DNA of 64,000 bases from Heliocidaris erythrogramma (taxonomy: Eukaryota; Echinodermata; Echinoidea; Camarodonta; Echinometridae): positions 34,962,294 to 35,026,293 of the forward strand of contig CM046871.1 in the NCBI GenBank assembly GCA_025617745.1. Direction: 5' to 3'. The notes beneath the pieces were generated by a model. The model did not search any database. It had not been told where the DNA came from and was given only the letters and a program-made list of their open reading frames with translations. The first letter of the stretch is position 1. Each line of letters starts with the position of its first letter. Positions 24,201-33,400 of the stretch are shown here, piece after piece. A program made the position numbers and the translations under genes.

Positions 24201-26378
24201 CGAAGGTCGTGGGTTCGATCCCCGGCACGGCACTTGTGACCTTGAGCAAGGCATTTTATCTACATTGTTCCTCTCCACCCAGGTGTTAAATGGGCACCCG
24301 GTAGGATGCGAAAGTCATTGTGGTTTGTTTAGCGTTGTGAGCGTCTGTAAAAAGTCGCCTGGCTGGAATGCTCCCCACTCTCTCTCTCAAAAAAGAAGGA
24401 AAATCGAGAGATCACTGACGTCACTCCCTGTTAGAGAGCACTCGATAGTCACTCGTTATTCACCCCCAAACAAGTGATCATTGATGTCACTCCCGGGAGA
24501 GTGAAAGTTCACTCTCTTTTTTGGCCCGCATACATTGTCAGGGAGTGGAGAAATTGCATACATTTTATACGGGCAAGCATGAGTCAAATGACCGTGTTAA
24601 TAAATTATCTTTAAAACGCTTATATAGAGAAATCGTAGATGCATTAGGCGCCTTATAGATCAAGAATATTATTATTATTATCCTCATCATTATTATTATA
24701 CGATATGGCAATTATTGGTATTAATTGGCTTTTCAATTTGGGTTTGATTCATTCCTCTCTCAACTCCTAAAGCAGTATACACCACAATGCAAATATACAC
24801 TGCCTAGAGAGACTCTAGTTGAATCTATGTTGCCGAGGTGAATGTAATTGTACTATATCCCGAGGGGCGGACCCCGAAGGAAGTGGTAGATTTGTGTTGA
24901 CCGAGTTTTATTATCCCCCCCCCCCCCTCACAGTTCGTGTCTGTAGCATCCTTCACGACACTTGTTGTACTTGGGCTTGATCGATATCTGGCGATAGTTC
25001 ATCCACTCCGATCAAGACCATATCGAACGAAGAAGCGGGCATTGTTGGCTACTTGTCTCGTGTGGATAAGTAAGTTGTCTTGACAATAACTGCTTGAGAT
25101 ACTGTCCTGTAACTTCAGGATAATTTTAACTGTAATTTCATCTGTAAAATGAACATTCAAGAAGTTAATATGAATGGTAGGTTATTGTATATTTTAAACA
25201 AGAACTTTAATGCGGTGTTTGAGGCAAAGCTATAACAAATTGACTCAATCCTGCAGAAAGCCATAGTAGACATGGTAGACATCACTGGACACAGATAAGG
25301 AGGAGCAATACCCAAACATGTGACACCAGACTTTAGTCCAAAAGTGGTAATCTATATCCAATCAATTTTGAAATACGACAGCTCTTCAAGAACAATCTTT
25401 AGGGGGCAGTGCTACTATATTTTCCCACAATGGAATATGAATAATAAAGATGCTCACAAATTATTTTTCACCTTTACAGAACTCGACTTCAAATCTTTGA
25501 AATGACCTTTCTTTGCTTTTCATCGCTTTTTAACTTCAGTTGCAGGTTTGTGCATGATCCCTCTACTTATCGAAGGCGGAAGCCGGGATCTCTTTGCAAT
25601 TCACAGCGACCCGGGTTTCAGAAGAGCAATGATCGTCTTCACCACATTTGCCTATGTCATCCCAATGTTTCTTCTGCTCCTGATGTATGTCGCCATCTTG
25701 AAAGTGATTTGGTTTAACCCCACAACGAAGCAACTACACGGAGAGGAACAAGAGCGAAGATGGAAGCAGCGAATTCAAGTATTTAGATCGATATCCAGAG
25801 TGGTTTTCACCTTCATGTTGCATTATGGGTACTTCTTTGGAATTTTTCTCTGGCTTGTAAATGGCGGGCACACGCGAGTTAGTGCGCGTTTGAGCAATGT
25901 TTTGTTGTATTCTGCAGTATTAATCGTGTACCTGAACACATGTATAAACCCTGTAATCTACGCGCTGCACCAGGACGCATTTCGACCGTTTGTCTACAAG
26001 CTTCTTTGTCCCAGGAAATGTAATCTTCGGAAACCAAAGGAGGGCGCCCTCAACACGACCCAACAAAATGACAAAGCGAGCTTGTCACTGGCATCCACGT
26101 CACCTCAAAACAGACAAGAGAAAGAGCTTGTTGCCCGAACCAGTGCCAGCAAAGGTTTGGGGTCTACTCAAGCGAATCTCGATGTCAACTTCGTGGAGAA
26201 TCATGATGGCTCGCCTCATGGAAATGAAGCTGGAAACGGAGGATACCATGACAACGAGAAGAAAAGTGATGAGAATATGGAGATTGCTTTTCCCGATGTA
26301 ACGTCTGGTGATGCTACTGCCGCAGAACCCGAACATCCAACCTGTCTCCGGTTAAATACAATTGAGGCAAATGTATAG
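14303..26378 (+). CDS. Rhodopsin-like (class A) GPCR, paralogue 1 (three exons)
   Basis: I join exons 14,303-14,668, 24,934-25,069 and 25,540-26,378, giving 446 residues with intron phases 0 and 1. Visible features are an N-terminal KNVTC glycosylation site, TM1 with N1.50 (GLFNNIILL), TM2 NIFIANMAFIG, TM3 ending LDRYLAIVHP, TM4 LVWI, TM5 AYVIPMFLLLLMYVAILKV, TM6 VVFTFMLHYGYFF, TM7 NTCINPVIYAL and a long hydrophilic C-tail. DRY and NPxxY are intact, so G-protein coupling is plausible. By position D2.50 is Gly, C3.25 is Ala and the CWxP motif of TM6 is absent. The ligand is unknown. The next gene downstream is a tandem paralogue with the same structure. Intron 1 is 10.3 kb and full of mobile elements. 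Confidence 0.85.
14700..15060 (+). mobile_element. Decayed G-tract insertion in GPCR 1 intron 1
   Basis: It begins TAGGCGTACGGGGCGGGG, holds GGTGCCCGAATATC and CATATTCGGGCAAC-like words also present at 26,700-26,790, and ends near CTACGGCTATGAATA. No coding function is seen. It is probably another non-autonomous element. Confidence 0.4.
15175..15229. repeat. (TA)n microsatellite
   Basis: About 27 TA units in GPCR 1 intron 1. Confidence 0.95.
15534..17367. mobile_element. Nested insertion: hairpin element plus LINE inside MITE family A
   Basis: The outer ends GTCTTTCACAAAGAGTTAAG and CTTAACTCTTTGTGAAAC match the 197-bp MITE at 44,296-44,492. Inside, inverted arms of about 55 bp (15,558-15,612 and 17,146-17,200; CAGTCAGAC..CCGAAAACGRCGTA) interrupt the MITE between a repeated TTAAG (possible 5-bp target duplication). 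A 5'-truncated LINE fills the space between the arms. This gives a three-layer history in GPCR 1 intron 1. Confidence 0.7.
15777..17150 (-). pseudogene. Non-LTR retrotransposon reverse transcriptase, 5'-truncated
   Basis: The open frame reads through the RT palm: IWEGEKVPKEW, NWRGITLLSVPSKIL, FVDFEKAFDSIHRESLW, GVRQGCVMSAVLFNLAIDWV, LDFADDLALLSHT (catalytic FADD) and CTYLGSIIRPEGG, then RRWKWIGHTLRKDPQ and GKRKRGRPRITWRRTVEGE at the C-terminus. There is no endonuclease or 5' part: the frame runs into the inverted arm at 17,146. The 3' end carries (GAT)n at 15,764-15,780, as in RTE-like LINEs. The RT frame is intact, so the insertion is fairly young. Clade is uncertain. Confidence 0.88.
17566..17708. 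mobile_element. MITE with CCCCGTTTCATAAA termini (family B)
   Basis: The termini CCCCGTTTCATAAA and TTTATGAAACAGGG are inverted. The core has TTATAAGCTACTGAAAT and CTGATTGGCTAAGAGC. Relatives occur at 30,661-30,762 and 31,318-31,456. Confidence 0.7.
17880..18257. other. SINE/LINE remnant
   Basis: An (AATA)n tract and GTGGCTACTTGTATAGCGCAC are followed by a minus-strand segment with SDRTFSAMGPKLWNKLP, which resembles the 'P+LWNxLP' end of CR1/L2-type LINE proteins. Decayed. Confidence 0.45.
19468..19790. repeat. Tandem duplication, period about 160 bp
   Basis: Two copies of a unit starting ACTAAGCTGGTATTAGGTCC and ending TACTAGTGAAGCAAGACGTA. The second lacks AAGTT after TTCTAAGTA and the repeated ACTAGT. 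It lies inside the 5.8-kb TIR element. Confidence 0.85.
20370..20545 (-). mobile_element. Family P element copy
   Basis: AGTGGCAGATTTAGGGAGGC at the left and a C tract followed by GGATCCACCCCTGGATC at the right, with CTTGTCAGAAAG between. It is nested in the 5.8-kb element. Confidence 0.5.
22231..23500. other. Non-coding part of the 5.8-kb element
   Basis: I see no gene. It holds a C tract at about 22,430, a GA/G-rich tract at 22,890-22,965 and AT-rich sequence with TTTATTTATTTATT at 23,100. Confidence 0.4.
23507..23700 (+). mobile_element. Family P element copy
   Basis: AGTGGCGGATTTAGGGGGAG, GGCCCGTGCCCCCTCTTTTG, GAAGAAAAATATGCATTG, a C run, GGCTTGTCAGAGAATTATGG and ACTGAGCGAATTTT. It is the clearest copy of the family and closely matches 3385-3570. 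Confidence 0.65.
24155..24690 (+). mobile_element. tRNA-derived SINE with an internal insertion
   Basis: The head has an A-box-like TAGTCGAGTGC and a B box GGTTCGATCCC, followed by CTTGAGCAAGGCATTTTATC and TGGGCACCCGGTAGGATGCG, a body shared by many deuterostome SINEs. The end reads GCGCCTTATAGATCAAG then (ATT)n. About 24,365-24,545 (CACTCTCTCTCTC..GAGAGTGAAAGTTCACTCTC) looks like an inserted palindromic segment. It is not a functional tRNA: no complete cloverleaf is seen. Confidence 0.7.
24934..25069 (+). CDS. GPCR 1 exon 2: TM3, DRY motif, TM4
   Basis: The acceptor is a C tract then CTCACAG; the donor is ATAA|GTAAGT. The 136 nt encode FVSVASFTTLVVLGLDRY, then LAIVHPLRSRPYRTKKR and a TM4 start ending LVWI. 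The exon is too short to stand out as an ORF and was found by homology to paralogue 2. Confidence 0.85.
25540..26378 (+). CDS. GPCR 1 exon 3: end of TM4 to C-terminus
   Basis: The acceptor is TTTTTAACTTCAG, entered in phase 1 (Ile-Ala-Gly-Leu). It holds TM5-TM7, KQLHGEEQERRWKQRIQVFR in the third intracellular loop, NPVIY, and a tail ending EPEHPTCLRLNTIEANV. A candidate AATAAA poly(A) signal is at 27,015. Confidence 0.88.
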
Positions 26379-26699
26379 GGATCACCAAGGTTACTTACAT
26401 GCTCGCTGGAAATGAGACTACTACATGTACATTGAAACAACTGTGTAAACATTATCTTCTCCCTTTGTTTGTACTGTACTGTATATATATATATATATTC
26501 ACTGATTTTTCTTAAACAATGTAGTAGTTTCGCTGTCAATTATTTTTACATTGTTAATTACACAATTGTTACTTTGAAAAATGAACATGAAATGAAATAT
26601 TTAAAACAAATCTTATATAAAAATGTACAATCGCTTGTAAAATATTTTTTATTGTCTTCAAATGTCTACATTTTATCTGGTTATGTTGGTCTTTGATTA

Positions 26700-26885
26700 T
26701 AGGCGTAAGCATACTGAGGGCTGGGAGATGCGCGCCCCCCCCCCCCCTTTCTTGGCAACCATCACGTCATATTCGGGCAACGATGTAAGGATCAATCTTT
26801 TCCACCGGGTGCGTTGCTGCCATTTTTTTTTCTCCGAAGTGCCACTTGTTGGCGATGCTCCTTGAAAATATTCGAGCTCCATTCC
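26700..26885. mobile_element. C-tract short element in the 3' flank of GPCR 1
   Basis: It has TAGGCGTAAGCATACTGAGG, a C tract and CATATTCGGGCAACGATG, words shared with the intron insertion at 14,700. It falls between the stop codon and a candidate AATAAA, so it may lie in the 3' UTR. Confidence 0.45.
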
Positions 26886-27159
26886 TGGTTGTCACCAATC
26901 CTTGAATGGGGACGATGTCTTTTTCTTTGAAATGTAGTCTACAAAATTTATAATTGTGTTGGACTTAGTACGATCCATAAATATCAAAAGACTGCTATCA
27001 AATTGGTGTCGAGAAATAAAGACAATTTGGAGACAGAAATGTGTTTGTTATGGTTTCTTTTTTTTTTTTACTGTGTTTTGACCTGCTTATCGTATGGCGG
27101 TAATAACTCTATTGTCATTTACTTGACTATTATATAACTTTAATCATACACTTCTGTTA

Positions 27160-27590
27160 AATACTCTGAAATTAATTGGTGTTGGTGGTAAAGCTCTTGA
27201 GTGGTTCAAGTCATACCTGTTTGAAAGGTTTCAAAATGTTTGTATCAATAACTCAATCCTGCTGCATTGGTTAGTGGTGTTCCACAAGGATCTGTTGGAG
27301 GGCCGACACTTTTCTCAATTTACCTAAGTGGTCTGGAACAGTTTTTTAAATGTTACTCTTTTATTACCATTGTTATGCAGACGATATCCAAGTGTATACC
27401 TCATTCCTACCTAACCAAACCAATGCCATTGATACCATTCAAATACTTGAGGCTTGTGTTCACGATATCAAGGATTGGATGAGCTCTAATACCTTGAAAT
27501 TAAATCAAGAGAAATCGGAGCTGTTGTTTGAAAACTTTTTTATTTCTAGAATTAAGGTTACTTATGATCATATTCAGGTGACATAAGTTA
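27160..27590 (+). pseudogene. L2/CR1-like LINE reverse transcriptase fragment
   Basis: Conceptual reading across frameshifts gives KALEWFKSYLFERFQ, LVSGVPQGSVGGP, LFSIYL, HCYADDIQVYTSF (catalytic YADD), IKDWMSSNTLKLNQEKSELL. It is the central RT of a CR1/L2-type LINE without 5' or 3' parts and with several frame breaks, so dead. It lies between the two GPCR genes. Confidence 0.82.
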
Positions 27591-28307
27591 GCTTTAATGA
27601 AAGAGCTTGATTCATAAATTTTCGTACATATTAATTTATCTAAGACATTCCCCAGGGCATTCATTGGTTAAACCAAATTTTGAGGGATGTTTTCGCATGG
27701 GAGTGGTAATTATAGATGCAAGTCAGTCCAGCGGTGCTCATTGAACCGGTTCAGTGATTCATTAACATTTCAAAATGATCCCTCTCACGAAGTGAGCGGA
27801 GCAAACATACGTGTCAGCCAACTTCAGGCAAGGTCCGACTCTCTTGGGGTCTCCAAAGCAATCTGATCAAAACTCAAAACTCTAACCCTCAGTACTCAAC
27901 TCCTGCTCCACCCAAAATTCTTCTTACTCCCCTAATACTGAACACTCTATACAAACTTGCCCCATCAAAATTCCGTCTACTCCCCTTCTATATAAAACCA
28001 TGCACCCTATCAAAATTTCCTCTCTCTCAACATACACAACCACACCCACACCTGCCCAATTGCAACACCAAAGTTTGCTGACCTAGGACTAATAATGCCA
28101 AAATTGCTTGGCTACACATCCGATTCAATTTAATAGGCCTACTACATTTTTTGTCTATGTAACTAAACAAGGTCATTAGGGTGAAATGGAAATGCAGTTG
28201 CATTGTGACAGATGGCTTTGCAAGTTCACGCGTCATTCACCTAGTAAGCCCCCCCCCCCCTGATGCCAGTGCCCCCTCAGTAGCTGGGCTCTCGCTACGC
28301 CACAGAT

Positions 28308-28524
28308 ACACTCTTTAAAAAAAAGTATTGGTCAAAAGAAACAATGTGTTGGTGAATATGTGTCCGACTAAAAAATTGGTCAAAATCAACCAAAATTTTG
28401 GTACATTTTAACAAATAATTTGGTAATATTGACAATCATATTGGTCAATCTTTACCAATATTTTTGGTCGGACACATATTCACCAACACATTGGTTATTT
28501 TGACCAATACTTTTTTTAGAGTGT
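28308..28524. mobile_element. Near-palindromic MITE with ACACTCT..AGAGTGT ends
   Basis: The left half ACACTCTTTAAAAAAAAGTA..TTGGTGAATATGTGTCCGAC is the reverse complement of the right half. The centre is built of TTGGTNAATNTT words. 217 bp, no coding capacity. Confidence 0.85.
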
Positions 28525-28529
28525 GACAG

Positions 28530-29736
28530 TGGCCATTCTATAGCGCATCGTGTAGGCTATGTCAGATTGTGATGAAAAATACATGCATGTACGTGTTTTA
28601 ATTCAAAGTAACTCTATCAACTTCTTTGCCTTGAAACGACCTAAGACCAACCCTCTTATTTGTGAAAACGTTGCATTGTGGCGTAACTCGTCAAAATAAT
28701 ACGCGGGTAGTGAATACGCAATAATCCTTGAGCATGTCACCAATAGAGGTAGAATTGTATAGTTGATGGTTTTACAAAAAAGAACAATCAAACCAATTTG
28801 GGACAGCAGGAAATTCCGCGATTCAGCGTAGGACTATTGAATGAATCAGAAAAGAACAAAGTTCACGATTACAGTGCATTTTCAACAAACGGAAGGTGTA
28901 TTATGTATTAAACTATATGTTGTCTGTAGTGTTTCTGCTATAGGGATTGTGAAAGTTATTGGAACATAGATGCATGTGTGTAACTTATTAATTACCATTT
29001 GTTCCCCAGTGATTAGTGTTCACTATTGGCAGATTGGCGCTAAGTGAAATATCATTAGTAACTGCACGTATGCCACGTCACGTTGCGGTAAGAACGTCCA
29101 TGTTTTATGAGCTAATAATCAATCATTAGACGGGCATATCTATGCGTTGGAAAAGAAACAGACGTTGCATTCGGGACTCTATCCATTCATCCAGGGACAT
29201 CCCTGGTTCATCACTCTCATTCGTAAACTGATTTGGACAGTTCGTAAACACCACCATTATTGGGCTACCACCTCAGTCGAGCTTCCAGCGTACTGCTTGG
29301 AGATTGAGCAATGGGTCGCAGGTGAAATGGTGAGTCACTTCGTCTCATCTTGCCGCGCAACCATAAATTTACACAGCGTTTTCGTTGAATGATTGCCTTG
29401 ATTAATGGGATTTTCCCGTTTCCCGCATTTTCGAAATCAGAATCAACATCGAAATCAATGCAAGTTCTATTTAAGTAACTTTAAAAACGTGATTTTACGA
29501 AGAATAAGATGCTCACAGACTGAAGCCATCATCCCGGTTTCCATGGCAACCGTCAATGGTAAAATGAATCAGTGAGCTCTCCGATTTAAACCATATTCTC
29601 ATCTTGATGTCACATTTTGTAGGACTTTAGATAAAAGTGGTATCCGACAATTATAAACTTGATAACTTTCAGTTTCATTAATCGGTAGTATATAAATATC
29701 ATAATTACATCACCGTTCATCACTTTGTCGTATGAA
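28530..29736. other. Upstream region of GPCR gene 2
   Basis: I see no coding exon or recognisable transposon. The 81-codon frame at 29,147-29,392 shows no domain. It presumably contains the promoter and 5' UTR of GPCR 2. Confidence 0.4.
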
Positions 29737-30111
29737 ATGACAATTGCACCGATGATGACGACGGCTATGACGACTATGACGAACATAACATGCGTGGACG
29801 CAAGGACAACCGTGATCGATCCTGTCGACTGTAAATTTATATCCAACGTCGCCTTGGTGTTCGTCATCTTAAGCATCGTCCTGATCATATGGGGTCTCTT
29901 CACCAACATCATTCTCCTCGTCATCATCTTTACGAACGGTCGACAGATGAGGACGATACCGAACATCTTCATCGCTAACATGGCGATTCTCGGTGTTCTA
30001 TTTCTCCTCTTCGTCAGCGGTGGAAATATTTTTATCTTCGGTCAAGTCGCCTTCCAAGTCGAGATTGTCAAAAGTGACTCTGCCGCTAAGGCAGTATTTT
30101 TGGTCCAAGTC
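29737..30111 (+). CDS. GPCR 2 exon 1: N-terminus to mid-TM3
   Basis: The start is the first in-frame ATG (MTIAPMMTTAM). The exon ends GTCCAAGTC|GTAAGT, a strong donor. It is collinear with GPCR 1 exon 1. Confidence 0.87.
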
Positions 30112-30448
30112 GTAAGTATCAAGGAAATAACATCAATTTAGAATAATTATGTATTTTATGTATATTTTAAGATAGGCCTATATATAACTATATACATATT
30201 CTTTCTTTACTCCTTTGTTACGCTAGTATCCCTAGATTTTGAGCACTCTGCGCTTCTCGCATCTTTTTCTTTTGTTTTCCTAACTGGGCGTTGTGGCGTG
30301 CGCCTGTAATCCAGCTACCAGTGGAAGTTATAAACTGATTCAGCGGACCCAGGTTCGAGAATGAGTCACGTCTTTCGGATGGTGACGTTAAAGGTCGGTC
30401 CCAGACGTAAATAATCATATCTGATTGATACACGTCTGTAAAAACCCA

Positions 30449-30499
<51 letters not shown>

Positions 30500-33400
30500 T
30501 GTTTCTTTGTGACGTGTTTTACGGCATTCTCTCTCTCTCTCTTTCTCTTCTCTCTCGCTCTCTCCTCTCCCAGCTTTCTTAACCATGGTTGTGCGAATTT
30601 TCATGGCTCTCTCTCCCTTTTTGTGCTTCTCCTCTTTTGTTTTCCTTTTCTCTTTTTTTAATGACAATTGTTATAAGCTAATGAAATCATTACATCTGAT
30701 TGGCTGAGAGCAAATTTGTCAGAAAAAATAACTGACAAAACGCTTGATGAAACGCTCCCCAGGTCCCTTGCGACTAAGCAAGATGCAGCCCCTGAGATCA
30801 CCGAGACGAGGATAGTTTGTCGTCCTGAGTTGTTTTTTATTTGCTTTATTATCCCATATCGACAAACTTATAACATATTTACCGTGACCTTTTAACACCC
30901 GCATAATCTAAATACCGCTATTTATGAGGTAAGAATAGGTCCGTACTACTGAGTTACACGTCCAACGTTATTCACATACATTACGTATTACACCGTGTAT
31001 GTTATTTGTTGCATTAGTGAAAAATAATAATACATAATTATTTAATAGTGTCTACTATAGTCCTACCTAACAAATATTTGAATAACCAGGATCTTGGTCA
31101 AAGTAACCAAACCAAATGACTTGAGATAATATTCATGATCATTGCCCCTTGACCGGACAGGGCAGATATTCCTTAGGAAATACTAGGCCTACCCCTAGTA
31201 CAACTAATGCAGATTGCTACCCTGCCTGGACAACACTATCTGATTCTAGACAAATATTTCCATGGACAACTAGGCCTATGAGGGGAGCCCTGTATCTGCG
31301 CACCTATTGATTTGACCTGGGATGCGTTTCATCAAGTGTCTTGTCAATTATTTTTACTGACAAATTTGCTCTCAGCCAATCAGAATCAAGGATTTCAGTA
31401 GCTTATAACAGTGGTCGGTGAAAATCACTGACAAAACGCTTGATGAAACTCTCCCCTGAAAATGAACAAGAATTTCTTAAATAATTATCATCTAATGCTT
31501 AATTTTAAATTATTCCTGATTATTCTAAAGAGTAAGTTTCATCCTCTAATGCTTAATTTTAAATTATTCCTGATATTCTAAAGAGTAAGTTTGCAAAAAA
31601 TCTCATCAAAATTAGGGCAAGAATGACGCCATTTTCACAAGAAACTGCGGCCGTGTCATTTCAAATGACGCGGCCGTAGTTTCTTGTGAAACACCTAAAT
31701 GCAATAAGCCAGTTCGGGGTTAGCGCATAGTACTGAGATTGTACAAATGACCCCAAATATCCACAGATATTTTAGACATGGAGGGTCCCTTTATGTGCAC
31801 TTCAAAAAAATAACTCTTGGAGTGATAGAGGTGCCTCATGAATAGCTTTTGTTTCCCCCTTTAAAAAGAATACTTCCACCTGGATATCATTATGCACCAT
31901 TAGTGCATAATTGAATAATGATTACATGACATTCATGAGCACATATCGAATATTAGTGTCAGTGGGTTTTAGAATTTGGTACAGATGACCTTTATCTGCT
32001 CATGCTCAGATTGCATCCCCCGAAGTGGCTTATTACCCTGTAGGAATTAATATTGTCCGAGGAGCAATCTTTAAGCGGATGGTTGTCCGACGATATTATT
32101 GTTCTAGAGGATATCGTCCTACATTGGTGGTTGCCCAAAACGGGTATAAGTCGGGGTGTTGTTTTCCGGCTTCCAATAGACCGATTCGGTAATGTACATT
32201 TTATACATACCTTTAAAACGAAGGTTGTTCTTGACAAACTGAAAGCTTGCCGGTGGCTTGCCGGATATAGCATACATTTGAATACATTACAGAACAGGTC
32301 TATTCAGAGAGTAATGTTCCAGATACTCATCAAGGAATACATGGCGCAGCCTGCATGGGTCCAGTCAATGGGGGAGGGGGGGGGGGGGGAGCACTGGAGT
32401 CATTATGCTCAATGAAATGCTTATCACCTAGGCCCCCAAAGGGAGAAGGGTGTGGGAGGGGCCTCGCGTCCTGTTTTCATGATTACTCCCCCTCCCCCTC
32501 TCCCTTTTTATCTATATTTTTTCATCATTTAATTGGTTACACGTGCCTACTTGTCCCCTTCCCACTTGTCCCCTTCCCACATATAGCTATGCCACTGAAT
32601 TATCAAGGTATTATTGTTATCCATTGTTTATTCTTACAGTTCGTGTCTGTAGCTTCCTTCACAATACTGGTTTTCCTCGGATTTGATCGGTACTTGTCGA
32701 TAGTTCATCCATTCCGATCGAGAGCCTATCGAACCAAGAAGCGGACAATTATTATGAATTGCCTCGTGTGGCTGGGTATGTCGCCAGAGATAATTAATTT
32801 CTCCCTTTTTCCATAATTGATTTTTCCATGCACATATAATTTACAGAAAAGTGGACTTCTTAAACAACTCATGAATGACGTCATCTTAATAAAAGTAATA
32901 TAACGATAATTAGCACTACATAATGCAACAAAACCTTTTTTAAATAAAGAAGAGATTAGCTAGATAATGGGTGTCAAAAAGAGGAGGTGGAGTATCGAAA
33001 TTGCGTTTATAAGCTGAAATAAATGAGGTTGTATGCAATAACGAAAAAATGACTGATTCTCTGATACTCACTTATTATGTCCTATATATAATTCGTAGAT
33101 ATGGCAGTCATGAATAATGTAGGCCTAATATAATAAGTTTGTTGGAGTTTTTCATGTAAAAGCTACTTTTGACAATGGACACTGCAATATACATGATTGT
33201 AGTTATGCCCTCAAACAATACAAGGTTGACATGTCAATGATTTATAAACTAGGCTTAATTGCTACCGTGCTGTACACTAATGTAGCCTAACAATAATTCT
33301 TAATCATGTTAATGGCATGTTTTCAGAAGTGTGCTTTGTTGTGATAATGCTGACACGTCATGCGACCTCTTCATCCCAGTAGCCATGTGAAAAACCAAAA

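Noticed and set aside
25990..26301. 103-codon open frame overlapping GPCR 1 exon 3
   Set aside because: Out-of-frame shadow of the receptor's C-terminal tail.
30218..30667. 149-codon minus-strand open frame
   Set aside because: Runs through the SINE, its (CA)n tail and a CT tract.
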